Program-made: the position numbers and the translations under genes
Shown: one piece after another, positions 18,212 through 28,070 of the stretch
How positions within the stretch are numbered: position 1 is the stretch's first letter
How the letters are laid out: each line of letters starts with the position of its first letter
The notes under the pieces: generated by a model
Seen by the model: only the letters and a program-made list of their open reading frames with translations
The model's database searches: none
What the model was told of the DNA's origin: nothing
NCBI GenBank assembly: GCA_003148945.1
Contig: QGGY01000001.1
Span: 620,001 to 684,000, forward strand
DNA: 64,000 nt
Reading direction: 5' to 3'
Origin: Murimonas intestini
GTDB taxonomy: Bacteria > Bacillota > Clostridia > Lachnospirales > Lachnospiraceae

Positions 18212-20566
18212 ATGAAAAAAGAACGAATCAATGACAACTGGCTGTTTTGGAAGGACGGACATGAAACAGAGAAGCAACTTATCAATCTCCCTCATGATGC
18301 TATGCTGACGGAGGAAAGGGTGCCGGATCTTCCCAATGGGAATGCCACTGGATTTTATCCGGGCGGGAAATACATATATACGAAAAATCTGTTTGGGACC
18401 GAAGCTCTTCGGGAAAAGTCGGTTTCGGTAGAATTCGAGGGAGTATATATGAATTCCAAAGTTTTTCTTAATGAGGAAGAAGTGGGCGGTTGGATTTATG
18501 GCTATACGAATTTCTATGTGGATCTGACAGACAGACTTAAGATAGGAGAAGATAATGAGCTAAAAGTGATCGTTGATAATTCTGAGACTCCAAATTCCAG
18601 ATGGTATTCCGGAAGCGGCATCTACCGCAGTGTGAATCTGTGGACCGGCGAAAAACATCATATTAAGCCGGAGGGAATCAAAATAAAGACAGTCTCTATA
18701 AATCCGGCGGAGGTGGAAGTCAGTATAGAAGCAGAGAAAACAGAAGATATGACAATCCTGTGCGAGGTACTCAAAGATGGAAAGATTGCCGCATCTTTTG
18801 CTGGAGAGTACTCAACAGTTCAAATTCCGAACGGAAAACTTTGGGATGCGGAACATCCGGAATTGTATACATTGAAAGCAGTCCTGAAAAATGGGGATGG
18901 AATAGTAGATGAAGCGCAGACCCGGTTTGGAATCCGCATGATCACATGGGGAACAGAAAAAGGATTTCAGATTAACGGAAATACGGTCAAGCTAAGAGGC
19001 GGCTGTGTCCACCACGACCATGGACCCCTTGGCGCATGTGCCTATGACAAAGCGGAATACCGGCGTGTAAAGAAATTAAAGGAAGCAGGCTTTAACGCCA
19101 TCCGTTATTCTCACAATCCGGCGGGGAAAAATTTTTTGGACGTCTGTGATGAGCTGGGAATGTATGTATTAGACGAGACATTTGACCAATGGGAGTTGTC
19201 TCAGTCCCCCTATGATTACTCACAGTATTTTGCAAAGGAATGGAAGAAAGATGTGACGGCATTGGTCTCAAAAGATTATAACCATCCTTGCGTAGTGATG
19301 TACTGCATTGGCAATGAAATCACGGATACGGGACTTCCTTCCGGAGCGGAGATATCCAGAATGCTGAATGAGGCCTTCCATCAGTTGGATTCCACAAGAC
19401 CTACAACGATCGCCGTCAACAGTATGCTGTCCGTATTAGCTGCAAAGCAGGCTGAGAAAAGAAAAGCAGGAGAAAAGAATGTAGGAAGTGAAGATGTGAA
19501 CGACATCCTGACTCTTCTTCCGAAGATCATGGCGTCTATCACACCAGAAAATCTGGAAACTTTGATCGGAGAATGTATCAGTTATGTAGATATCCCGGGA
19601 TACAATTACGGACACAACCTCTATGAAGGGACTCATAAACTGGCGCCAAAGCGTCTCATCCTTAGTACCGAGACATTTCCGAAAACAATGGATACAAACT
19701 GGGCTGCCGTAGAGCAGAATGACTATGTGATCGGAGATTTTATGTGGACTGCATGGGACTATCTGGGAGAAGCAGGTGTGGGACTACCGGTCTACGGAAC
19801 GACTCAGGCTCCTTTTTCTAAAGATTATCCTTGCCTGACTGCGGCCTGCGGCTCTTTTGACCTGACCGGATTCCCGGAGAGTCAGGCATACTATTCGGCT
19901 GTGATGTGGGGAGCATATGACAAGCCTTATATCGGTGTACGCCCGGTGAATCACAGTGGGGAAGAATATACCCTTGGCCGTTGGCGTCTGACAGATTCTC
20001 TGAACTGCTGGACATGGCCGGGACAGGAAGGGAGAGAAGCGGAGATAGAGGTATACAGTATAGGAGACAGTGTGGAACTTTTTCAGGACGGACAGTCTAT
20101 GGGCAGAAAACCTCTGGAAGCGTATAAATGCGATTTTCATACAGCGTACAGACCGGGTGTATTGGAGGCTGTATGCTATGACAGCGATGGAAAAGAAATC
20201 GCAAGAGACAGCCTTGTCACAGCAGGTGAAGAGACAAGGCTTACGATTCTCAAAGAGGACGATGTGATTCGCGCTGATGGGGAGGATCTTGCATATGTCA
20301 CGGTGTATATCACGGATGAGAAAGGCAATCTGAAAATGATGACAAACAGGAAAATCTCTGTAACCGTTGAGGGACCGGGAAGACTTCTGGCAGTGGGAAG
20401 CGGAAATCCGGAGACAGAAGAGAAGTTTACAGACGGAGTTTATACTTCCTGGCATGGGCGTGTGATTGCGATTATAAGAAGCGAAAAAGAAGCAGGCAGG
20501 ATAAAAGTGACGGCTTCTGCGGAAGGAATGGAAAGTGTGTCAGCGGAAATTATGTCAGATATATAA
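18212..20566 (+). CDS. GH2 family beta-glycosidase (paralogue 2)
   Basis: This 784-residue GH2 enzyme has the N-terminal sugar-binding domain, immunoglobulin-like domain, TIM barrel and C-terminal domains of the family. The acid/base is Glu369 (CIGNEITD) and the nucleophile Glu487 (LSTETFP). It is clearly paralogous to the enzyme at 7740, sharing LPHDAMLTEER, NSRWYSGSGIYR and the C-terminal domain layout. No signal peptide is visible. AAAGGAG precedes the ATG. It heads the intact part of the second glycosidase cluster, followed by GH43 and GH3. Beta-galactosidase activity is the family default; the actual linkage preference is unknown. Confidence 0.88.
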   Translation: MKKERINDNWLFWKDGHETEKQLINLPHDAMLTEERVPDLPNGNATGFYPGGKYIYTKNLFGTEALREKSVSVEFEGVYMNSKVFLNEEEVGGWIYGYTNFYVDLTDRLKIGEDNELKVIVDNSETPNSRWYSGSGIYRSVNLWTGEKHHIKPEGIKIKTVSINPAEVEVSIEAEKTEDMTILCEVLKDGKIAASFAGEYSTVQIPNGKLWDAEHPELYTLKAVLKNGDGIVDEAQTRFGIRMITWGTEKGFQINGNTVKLRGGCVHHDHGPLGACAYDKAEYRRVKKLKEAGFNAIRYSHNPAGKNFLDVCDELGMYVLDETFDQWELSQSPYDYSQYFAKEWKKDVTALVSKDYNHPCVVMYCIGNEITDTGLPSGAEISRMLNEAFHQLDSTRPTTIAVNSMLSVLAAKQAEKRKAGEKNVGSEDVNDILTLLPKIMASITPENLETLIGECISYVDIPGYNYGHNLYEGTHKLAPKRLILSTETFPKTMDTNWAAVEQNDYVIGDFMWTAWDYLGEAGVGLPVYGTTQAPFSKDYPCLTAACGSFDLTGFPESQAYYSAVMWGAYDKPYIGVRPVNHSGEEYTLGRWRLTDSLNCWTWPGQEGREAEIEVYSIGDSVELFQDGQSMGRKPLEAYKCDFHTAYRPGVLEAVCYDSDGKEIARDSLVTAGEETRLTILKEDDVIRADGEDLAYVTVYITDEKGNLKMMTNRKISVTVEGPGRLLAVGSGNPETEEKFTDGVYTSWHGRVIAIIRSEKEAGRIKVTASAEGMESVSAEIMSDI

Positions 20567-20612
20567 ATCAGACTTTACTACTCATTTGCAGATTAAAAAG
20601 GAGGATATAAAA

Positions 20613-21719
20613 ATGGTATATAATAGTATAAGACCGGGGCAGGTCTGGCTGGATACAGAAGGGAAGAGGATTCAGGCGCATGGCGGTTCTCTGCTATATG
20701 AAGACGGATATTATTATTGGTATGGTGAAAACAAAGAAAAGACAACGGGAAAAGATTCTATCTGGCATTGGGGAGTCCGATGCTACCGCTCATCGGATTT
20801 GTATAACTGGGAAGATATGGGAGTGATCATCGAGCCAAATACAGAGGATAAAAGATCTTCCCTGCATCCGACTGCATGTATGGACCGGCCGCATATTATT
20901 TATAATCAAGTAACAAAGAAATATGTCTGCTGGCTGAAAATCATGACGATAGATGGACCGCAGACAGAAACCGTATTGACGGCAGATCACTTGTTAGGGC
21001 CTTATAAAATCGTCCGCGAAGGTCTAAAGCCGTTGGGAATGAGCGCGGGTGACTTTGATCTGGCAGTGGCGCCGGATGAGAAGGCATATTACTATTTTGA
21101 ACGGGTACACAGCGAGACAATCTGTGCGGATCTGACAGAGGACTATACGGATGTGACAGGCTATTACAGTACTCACTTTCCGCATCCGCTTCCGCCTTAT
21201 GTCCGTGAGGCGACCGCGCATTTTGTCCGGAAGGGAAGACATTATATAATCACCAGCGGAACGACCGGGTATTACCCGAATCCGTCAGAGATTGCTGTCG
21301 GTGACTCATGGCATGGTCCATATACGGTATTAGGAAATCCGCATGTAGACGATTCGAGTGAGACTTCATTCCATTCGCAGATTTCTTCGGTATTTAAGGT
21401 TCCGGGGAAAAAAGATCTCTATATAGCGTGCGCGGATCGGTGGCTGCCAAACAGAATGGATGTTTTGTATAAGGACTGTGAAAGAGCCTGTTCGCTTTAC
21501 GCTGATCCGGATACTGCAACAAATGCTGAAAAGCAGAAAGAATTAAAGGCGCTTGCAGAAAAAATCCCGTTCCGGGAATCTCTCGGAATTGGCGTTGATA
21601 CTTCTGTCGCGGACTATGTATGGCTTCCGCTGAAATTTACGGAACCTGACAAGACACATCCGCAGGGACAGGTGCTGATTGAATGGAAAGATGAGTGGTG
21701 CATTGAGGACTACGAATAA
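20613..21719 (+). CDS. GH43 glycosidase, subfamily-24-like (exo-beta-1,3-galactanase type)
   Basis: This 368-residue five-bladed propeller protein opens with a substrate loop characteristic of GH43_24 (WLDTEGKRIQAHGGSLL, then YYYWYGENK). Later blades include SSDLYNWEDMG, DRPHIIYN and a STETSFHSQ-like turn. GH43_24 enzymes release galactose from beta-1,3-galactan, the backbone of plant arabinogalactan. With no signal peptide it would act on imported oligosaccharides. ATG 20613 is chosen because AAGGAGG lies 8 bases upstream; a longer frame from 20535 overlaps the GH2 gene. Association with three GH2 enzymes fits galactan side-chain breakdown. Family membership is firmer than subfamily. Confidence 0.75.
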   Translation: MVYNSIRPGQVWLDTEGKRIQAHGGSLLYEDGYYYWYGENKEKTTGKDSIWHWGVRCYRSSDLYNWEDMGVIIEPNTEDKRSSLHPTACMDRPHIIYNQVTKKYVCWLKIMTIDGPQTETVLTADHLLGPYKIVREGLKPLGMSAGDFDLAVAPDEKAYYYFERVHSETICADLTEDYTDVTGYYSTHFPHPLPPYVREATAHFVRKGRHYIITSGTTGYYPNPSEIAVGDSWHGPYTVLGNPHVDDSSETSFHSQISSVFKVPGKKDLYIACADRWLPNRMDVLYKDCERACSLYADPDTATNAEKQKELKALAEKIPFRESLGIGVDTSVADYVWLPLKFTEPDKTHPQGQVLIEWKDEWCIEDYE

Positions 21720-21737
21720 ATCGAAATATGATACAAA
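21720..21737. promoter_or_regulatory. Candidate operator, copy 3 (upstream of permuted GH3)
   Basis: ATCGAAATATGATACAAA directly follows the GH43 stop codon. It matches the copies at 13585 and 17578 in the YCG-N3-W-TATGATACA core and lies 97 bases before the GH3 start. Confidence 0.4.
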
Positions 21738-21833
21738 AGTAAAAGTGAGTTACCGCCGGATGATATTGTGGATGAAGCGATAAAGTAATACAGTAAATAT
21801 AACAAAAAGAGGAAGATGAGTTGGAGGTAAAAA

Positions 21834-24566
21834 ATGAGTTTTGTAGATGAATGGATCAAAAGATGGCCGGGAAATATCGGACCGCTGCCCGGAGAGAATG
21901 AAGAGGCGGTTTGCATGCAGGGAGCAGAAGAGGGGATGGTTCTTTTAAAAAATGATGGAATACTCCCGCTCTCTGACAAAAAGCTGGCGCTTTTTGGAGC
22001 AGGCGCCGTGGATACGATTATTGGAGGAATTGGAAGCGGTTCCACAGAGCCTCCCTATAAAATTAATGTGGAAAAGGGACTTAAAGAGAGCGGATGTGAA
22101 TTGACCTCCGAAAGATGGCTGCAAAAATTTGCCGCGGCCAGTAAGAAAGCCAATGACGAACTGGATATTGATGACTTTACGAGACTCTGGTGTGGGATTA
22201 CGGTCCTTATTGATGAGCCGGAGATCACAGAGGAAGAAATTGTAGAGGCAAAGGCAGCGAAGACTGCTGTATATGTAATTCGAAGAAATACCGGGGAAGG
22301 CTATGACAGGAAGAATGAAAAAGGAGATTTCCTTTTATCTGATATGGAATACGAGAATCTGTCAAAGATTGCGGAAGGATTTGAACACACCGTGGTAGTT
22401 CTTAATACTTCCGTTATGGATCCGCGGTTTATAGAAGAGATCCCGGGTATCGACGCAGTAATTCTGATGAACCTGCCTGGAATGATGGCAGGGAAGGCTC
22501 TGTCAGATATTTTGTATGGGAAAGCGAATCCGTCCGGTCGCCTGACAGATACATGGGCGCGGAGGTACGAAGACTATCCGGCTTCTGCGATTTTTTCTAC
22601 AAGTGACGGAATTACGGACGAGGAAGATTATCTGGAAGATATTTACGTGGGATACCGCTATTTTGACAGCTTTAACGTAACTCCGCATTGGTGCTTTGGG
22701 TACGGTTTAAGCTATACTGAATTTTCTATGGAAACAGAGAATGTGAATGCAGACGAGCAGAAGGTTACAGTGGCTGTTCGTGTAAAGAACACAGGAAATC
22801 GTTCAGGAAAAGAAGTAGTACAGGTCTATGTGTCCGCGCCGCAGAGCGAACGGCTTCCGAAACCGTATCAGGAGCTGAGGGGCTTCGTAAAAACAAAGAA
22901 ATTGAATCCGGGAGAGGAAGAAATTGTGCAAATCAGTTTTCCGACGGTATCGCTTGCCTCTTTTGATACAGAACGTTCATCTTATGTTCTGGAGAAAGGT
23001 CAGTATTTGATCCGTGTAGGAAAGAACAGCCGTGAGACGGAAATTGCGGCAGTATTGTCGCTTGACGATGAGGTGATTACTGAAAAGCTGAGTAAAAAGG
23101 TACGGTGTCCAAAGGAATTGAAACTTTATAAAGCGCCTGCCATCACCTATGAGCAGACGGACGCGCCTGTGCTCATGCTCAACGCTTCAAAATTTCACGC
23201 AGAAGATCACACGGCCGCAGGCACAGAATGTACCGTGACTTATATTCCGGAAGGTGCGGAGTATGAGCCGTATGTGGAGAAAAATCCGTACAGATTAAAG
23301 TATGAGACGAAAGAAAAGGTTAAAATTGTCAGAAATGTTCCGGATGCGACCTTCCCGGATGTGGCGGAAGGAAAGGTGACGATGGAAGAATTTGTAGCCT
23401 CACTGGATCAGGGAGTACTCCTTCGTCTTGTTACCGGAGTTTCCCACGAAACGCCCTATCCTGTTCCCAACCGGATGAAGAAGAAAGCAGAACCGTTAAA
23501 AGCGATTCCTTCTTCCGGAAGGACTACCGCACAGTATGTGGAGACGCTCGGTATTCCTAATTCCTATCTCGCAGACGGTCCGGCAGGCGTGCGCGTGATC
23601 GGAAAACCGACGGCAGCCTGGGCGGTGGGAACGGTCCTTGCACAGACATGGAACACAGAACTGATGGAAAAGACCGGAGACGGGTTCGGAACAGAGATGG
23701 AGGCATATCATCAGTCCGTTATCCTTGGCCCCGGCATGAATATCCACAGAGATCCTATGGGCGGACGCAGTTTTGAGTACTATACAGAAGATCCGTTTTT
23801 GAACGGAAAGATGGCAGCGGCTTTTACGAAAGGAGTTCAAAGTCATGAAGGATGTATGGTTGCACTGAAGCATTTCGCATGCAACAGTCAGGAGACAGAC
23901 CGTGGATTTTCCAGCTCAAACCTGAGCGAGCGGGCGCTTCGTGAGATTTATCTGAAAGGATTTGAAATAGTGGTAAAAGAGGCGAATCCGGGGACAATCA
24001 TGACATCCTATAATAAGGTCAATGGAGTACACTCTTCGGAAAATCGGGAGCTTCTGGAAGATATTGTGCGCGGAGAATGGGGATTTCAGGGTATGTTTAT
24101 GACTGACTGGCATTCCGAATCCTACAAACCGGCAGATATCCATGCAGGGAATGACATCATCATGGGAGGAATCCAGGTTGAAGCAATCGAAGAGGCACTG
24201 GAAGGATGGGAACCGGAATTTGAAACGGATGGTTCTGTAAAGCAGCGGACAGTAATCTCATATGATGGGATTAAGCAGGATATTGTCGAAGAATGGGGCT
24301 CATTCCTGCCGTGTGCAGAAGGCGCTGATATATGCAGGACAACCGTTTTGGCAGGAACAGAAGTGGGAGAAGAAGTTCAGAAATACATAGACAGTGGCAT
24401 CGCCTCTGTCCGTGAAAATCCGGACGGATCAAAGGAAATTTCCTATAAAGGAATACGCCGGGGACGTCATCTGGCACTGGGCGATCTGCAGAGATGTGCA
24501 ATGCACGTCCTTCGGTATCTGCTTAAATCCAGTGCATGGAAAGAGATGAAAAAGAACATGAAATGA
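21834..24566 (+). CDS. Circularly permuted GH3 glycosidase, cytoplasmic
   Basis: The protein has 910 residues. As in the enzyme at the window start, the alpha/beta-sandwich domain comes first (EEGMVLLKNDGILPLS near 30-50), then the fibronectin-III-like domain (FGYGLSYTEFS near 290), then the TIM barrel: DGPAGVR near 580, LGPGMNIHRDPMGGRSFEYY near 630, LKHFACN near 680 and the nucleophile Asp758 in MTDWHSE. All barrel residues look canonical, so activity as a beta-glucosidase or beta-xylosidase is likely. It lacks the C-terminal membrane anchor of the first GH3 and any signal peptide. GGAGG precedes the ATG, and a possible AraC operator lies upstream. Confidence 0.88.
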   Translation: MSFVDEWIKRWPGNIGPLPGENEEAVCMQGAEEGMVLLKNDGILPLSDKKLALFGAGAVDTIIGGIGSGSTEPPYKINVEKGLKESGCELTSERWLQKFAAASKKANDELDIDDFTRLWCGITVLIDEPEITEEEIVEAKAAKTAVYVIRRNTGEGYDRKNEKGDFLLSDMEYENLSKIAEGFEHTVVVLNTSVMDPRFIEEIPGIDAVILMNLPGMMAGKALSDILYGKANPSGRLTDTWARRYEDYPASAIFSTSDGITDEEDYLEDIYVGYRYFDSFNVTPHWCFGYGLSYTEFSMETENVNADEQKVTVAVRVKNTGNRSGKEVVQVYVSAPQSERLPKPYQELRGFVKTKKLNPGEEEIVQISFPTVSLASFDTERSSYVLEKGQYLIRVGKNSRETEIAAVLSLDDEVITEKLSKKVRCPKELKLYKAPAITYEQTDAPVLMLNASKFHAEDHTAAGTECTVTYIPEGAEYEPYVEKNPYRLKYETKEKVKIVRNVPDATFPDVAEGKVTMEEFVASLDQGVLLRLVTGVSHETPYPVPNRMKKKAEPLKAIPSSGRTTAQYVETLGIPNSYLADGPAGVRVIGKPTAAWAVGTVLAQTWNTELMEKTGDGFGTEMEAYHQSVILGPGMNIHRDPMGGRSFEYYTEDPFLNGKMAAAFTKGVQSHEGCMVALKHFACNSQETDRGFSSSNLSERALREIYLKGFEIVVKEANPGTIMTSYNKVNGVHSSENRELLEDIVRGEWGFQGMFMTDWHSESYKPADIHAGNDIIMGGIQVEAIEEALEGWEPEFETDGSVKQRTVISYDGIKQDIVEEWGSFLPCAEGADICRTTVLAGTEVGEEVQKYIDSGIASVRENPDGSKEISYKGIRRGRHLALGDLQRCAMHVLRYLLKSSAWKEMKKNMK

Positions 24567-24609
24567 TATGAAAAGCACAACGAATATAATAAGACGGAGG
24601 AATACGAAA

Positions 24610-25521
24610 GTGAAAATTGGAAGGATTGAAGTGGCGGACAAAAAGACCGGTGTGGGGATAGCTTCCCTTGCAAAAATGAGAGCCAGTTATGCAGAAAGAA
24701 CATCTGTGGGGGAGCGGTTTTCGGTGCCGCGCGGAGACAGTAAAGAGAATGTCCCCGTGCTGATCTACAGACCTGAGAAAAAGAACGCAGAAAAGCTGCC
24801 GGTGTTCTTTAATATGCACGGCGGAGCATGGGTCGCCGGCGATGCCATGATGATGGAAAGCTTTTGCCAGCTTCTTGCAGAGAGTGTACCGGCAGTCGTT
24901 GTCAATATCAATTATCATAAGGCAGATGTGATTCCCCTTCCGGAAATGTCGGCGGAAGCCTGTGATTGTGTCAGATATTTTGCCGGACATGCCAAAGAAT
25001 ACGGAATTGACAACAGCAGAATGGCGATTGGCGGACACAGCGCCGGAGCGAATATCGCGGCAGGGACAGTACTTCGATTAAAGGAATGCGGGATTGATAT
25101 GAAACTACAGATTCTCGTATATCCCTGTGTCGATCTTCGTCCTGAGGCAAATTGCGGATGGATGAACATGGTTATCAGCAGTGTCGTACCGGAAGGACAT
25201 CTGGAAGAGTGCCATATCTCACCGATGGCGGCGGAGGATGAGCAGATAAAAGCACTTTGTCCGGCTGTTATCGTGGCATGCGGCAGGGATGATTTAAAAC
25301 CTCATGCGTTTAATTATGCGAAACGGCTGATTGACAATGGAGTAAATGTATATTTCAGAGAATACGAACATGCGGAGCATGGATTTTTAGAAGTAAACCG
25401 GCCGGACTACGAGCCATCCACAGACGGACGTATCAATGCGGAACAAGGCGCTTATGCAAGAGATTGCGAGCAGTGGCTTATAAAGGTTTTAAAAAGTGAA
25501 CTTTTGGAGGAAGTAAAATGA
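24610..25521 (+). CDS. Alpha/beta-hydrolase esterase (HSL-like)
   Basis: This 303-residue esterase has an oxyanion loop (NMHGGAW), the nucleophile elbow GGHSAGAN, an acid in ACGRDDLKP and a histidine in EHAEHGFLE, all in the order of the hormone-sensitive-lipase family. I prefer the GTG at 24610, with GGAGGA 8 bases upstream, over the ATG at 24568 that sits one base after the GH3 stop and has no such site. ATGA overlap couples it to the next esterase. It probably removes acetyl or other acyl groups from imported oligosaccharides. Confidence 0.8.
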   Translation: MKIGRIEVADKKTGVGIASLAKMRASYAERTSVGERFSVPRGDSKENVPVLIYRPEKKNAEKLPVFFNMHGGAWVAGDAMMMESFCQLLAESVPAVVVNINYHKADVIPLPEMSAEACDCVRYFAGHAKEYGIDNSRMAIGGHSAGANIAAGTVLRLKECGIDMKLQILVYPCVDLRPEANCGWMNMVISSVVPEGHLEECHISPMAAEDEQIKALCPAVIVACGRDDLKPHAFNYAKRLIDNGVNVYFREYEHAEHGFLEVNRPDYEPSTDGRINAEQGAYARDCEQWLIKVLKSELLEEVK

Positions 25522-26555
25522 CCATAAATACTGAGAAAATCATCCTGAATCAAGAACGAAATGTTACGCTTTCCGCTATGGTACAGACAGTAGGCGGAGC
25601 GTGGGGATTTACAGAACGTCCGGCCGTTATGGTCATTCCGGGCGGCGGTTATGCCATGTGTTCTGACGGGGAAGCGGAAATCGTAGCATATCCCTATCTG
25701 GCAGCCGGATTTCATGCGTTCGTTCTGCGCTATTCCGTAGGAGAGCACAGAGCATGGCCGAATCCTCTGGATGACTATGAGCAGGCGATGGAGTATATTG
25801 AAACTCATGCAGAAGAGTGGGGCGTACTCACAGACAAGATCGCTGTTATCGGATTTTCCGCAGGAGGTCACCTGGCGGCATGTGCCGCAACGATGGCGAA
25901 GCATCGTCCGGCTGCTGCAATCCTTGGATACGCCGCGCTGAAGCAGGAGATTACGGATGCATGTCAGCCGGGTGGAATCGCGCCTGCTCCAATAGATCAT
26001 GTCGATGCAGAGACTCCGCCTTGCTTTTTGACAGCTTGCCGAGATGACAGTGTGGTTCCGATTTCTAACACAGTGGATTTCATGACGGCGCTGGATAAAT
26101 ATTCCATCACCTATGAGTGCCACATCTATCCATTTGGTGAACACGGTTTTTCAACCGGAGAAGTGTCAGACATCGGACTGGGACAGGGCTGCAGCCGGAT
26201 CCCTCAGTGGGTTCCGAATTCCGTCGGGTTTCTCTGGGATATCTTCGGACGGCTTACTCCGAAAGGAATGGGAGCCCCTGCTTGTCAGACCAAGATAAAT
26301 GGAGACGCTGAACCGGTTCTGTCAGTGAGGTGTTCGATCCGCCATCTCAGGAAGTTTGTTACAGAGGTCAAGGAGCTTACTCCCGTACTCAATGCTATTG
26401 ACGCTTATTCCAGCGGCATCTTTAAAGAGTCTGGGAAAGTGATAGCAGATCAATTTAATTTGGGATTTCTTATGGAGGCGCTTGGCAGGACAAAGGAAGA
26501 GATTGAAGATTTAGACAAGCTGCTCAGACAAGTTCCAAATCAAATAGATAAATAA
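25518..26555 (+). CDS. Alpha/beta-hydrolase, acetyl(xylan)esterase-like
   Basis: The protein has 345 residues. The esterase core has the loop VIPGGGYAMCSDGE, nucleophile GFSAGGH, acid CRDDSVVP and histidine FGEHGFS, typical of the BD-FAE/acetyl-esterase group found with xylan and mannan genes. The C-terminal part (about 265-345) contains a short helical extension beginning near VRCSIRHLRKF and reminiscent of helical tails in other clostridial esterases; its role is unknown. It is translationally coupled to the upstream esterase and followed by a sugar symporter 18 bases on. Deacylation of imported glycans is the inferred role. Confidence 0.82.
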   Translation: MTINTEKIILNQERNVTLSAMVQTVGGAWGFTERPAVMVIPGGGYAMCSDGEAEIVAYPYLAAGFHAFVLRYSVGEHRAWPNPLDDYEQAMEYIETHAEEWGVLTDKIAVIGFSAGGHLAACAATMAKHRPAAAILGYAALKQEITDACQPGGIAPAPIDHVDAETPPCFLTACRDDSVVPISNTVDFMTALDKYSITYECHIYPFGEHGFSTGEVSDIGLGQGCSRIPQWVPNSVGFLWDIFGRLTPKGMGAPACQTKINGDAEPVLSVRCSIRHLRKFVTEVKELTPVLNAIDAYSSGIFKESGKVIADQFNLGFLMEALGRTKEEIEDLDKLLRQVPNQIDK

Positions 26556-26573
26556 CAAGCGAGAAAGGAGATT

Positions 26574-28070
26574 ATGATGAAAAAATTATTTGGGAAAAAA
26601 GAAATCAATATGGCGTCAGATGCAAAGGTAGGATGGGGCGAGCATCTCGCCTATGGCGTCGGAAATGCAGCAAACGACGTATCCGGAACTATGATCGGAA
26701 ACTACATTTTAATCTATTATACGATGGTTCTGGGGATGGATGTGCTGCTTGCCACCAGTGTACTGGCTGCATCCAGAATGATGGATGGATTATCTGATCT
26801 GATCATGGGACGCATTATTGACCGCACGCAGACCAAGATTGGAAAAGCGAAACCATGGTATTTTCGATTCATTCTGCCTACGGTGATCTCCATGCTTCTC
26901 GTCTTTAATGTGCCTCATAGCATCGGGATGGCAGGTCAGGTGATTTATATGTTTCTCACCTATAATTTGGTGACAACAATCTGCGGTACAGCCCTTGGGA
27001 TTTCCTTTACGTCATTAAATGGTCTGATGACTACTAACCAGAGCTCAAGAGGAAGAAACGGCGTTGTGGCAAGAATATTCAGTCTGGCAACTGGTATTTT
27101 TACCAGCAACACGATTTTCCGTTTTGCAAGGTTCTTTGGCGGCGGAGATGAATATAGTCAGAAAGGATGGAGTATGGCTATGATTGTTTACGCGGTTATC
27201 TTTGTCTGCCTGACATTGATTCATCACTTTTTTACACATGAACGTGTAAATCAGGTGAGAAATGAAAATGAGATCGCAGATAAAACACTCCGCTCCGTGA
27301 CAGGGGAGAAAATTAGCGCGGGTAAATCACTGCTGTCTCTTATTAAAAATAAATTCTGGGTAACTACTTTGGTTGTGTGCGTATTTATTTCCGTATTACT
27401 GACGATAAATATTACTATGGCGGTATATTTTTCTCAGTATATTATGAATGATCTGGATGCTCAGGGCATAATTGTATCTCTTATAAGTCTGACGGCGATT
27501 CCTGGTACGCTTATCAGTCTTCCCCTTATGACCAGACTGGGAAAACGAAACGTTATACTTGTAGGGCTGGGAATAAACCTGATCGGCTGCCTGTTGCCTG
27601 TGTTCTCAATGAATACTATGGTTATCTACATGGGCAGTATTATTAAAGGTTTAGGATACGGAATTACAGCAGGTCCCACGGGCAGTATTATCCAGGATAC
27701 GCTTACTTACGGTGAGTGGAAGAACGGCTTCAGTAATATGGGGATGGGTAACGCGGCAAATTCTTTTGCTATGAAAGCGAGCGGAAGTCTTGGGACGATT
27801 ATTGTTGGTTTTATGCTCAGCATATCGGGCTTTGTGGAGCAGTCACTGGTTCAGTCTCAGCAAACGTTGAATATGATTAGCTTCGGATATATCTGGATGC
27901 CGGCGCTTATGGCGATTACCTGCATTATTATAATGCTGTTTTATACCTTGGATAAGATTTATCCACAAATTGAGGCAGATCTGAAAGAGGGAAAATATGC
28001 TCCCGGTGTTCAAAAGGAAGCCGCTGTAACTGCGGATGAGGAAAAAGGTGACAAACATTATGAAAACTAA
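26574..28070 (+). CDS. GPH-family sugar:cation symporter (second)
   Basis: This 498-residue polytopic protein has MelB-like signatures: SRMMDGLSDLIMGRIIDRTQTKIGKAKPW after helix 2, and GSIIQDTLTYGEWKNG near 375. AAAGGAG precedes the ATG. It shares the family with the transporter at 6259 but is distinct in sequence, implying a different oligosaccharide or a second linkage type. It lies between esterase genes and overlaps the next one by 11 bases. Import is driven by sodium or proton; which cation is not decidable here. Confidence 0.9.
   Translation: MMKKLFGKKEINMASDAKVGWGEHLAYGVGNAANDVSGTMIGNYILIYYTMVLGMDVLLATSVLAASRMMDGLSDLIMGRIIDRTQTKIGKAKPWYFRFILPTVISMLLVFNVPHSIGMAGQVIYMFLTYNLVTTICGTALGISFTSLNGLMTTNQSSRGRNGVVARIFSLATGIFTSNTIFRFARFFGGGDEYSQKGWSMAMIVYAVIFVCLTLIHHFFTHERVNQVRNENEIADKTLRSVTGEKISAGKSLLSLIKNKFWVTTLVVCVFISVLLTINITMAVYFSQYIMNDLDAQGIIVSLISLTAIPGTLISLPLMTRLGKRNVILVGLGINLIGCLLPVFSMNTMVIYMGSIIKGLGYGITAGPTGSIIQDTLTYGEWKNGFSNMGMGNAANSFAMKASGSLGTIIVGFMLSISGFVEQSLVQSQQTLNMISFGYIWMPALMAITCIIIMLFYTLDKIYPQIEADLKEGKYAPGVQKEAAVTADEEKGDKHYEN

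Noticed and set aside
19784-20455. A 223-residue minus-strand ORF
   Set aside because: It is antisense to the GH2 gene at 18212, is cysteine- and arginine-rich as shadow frames are, and has no recognisable motif.
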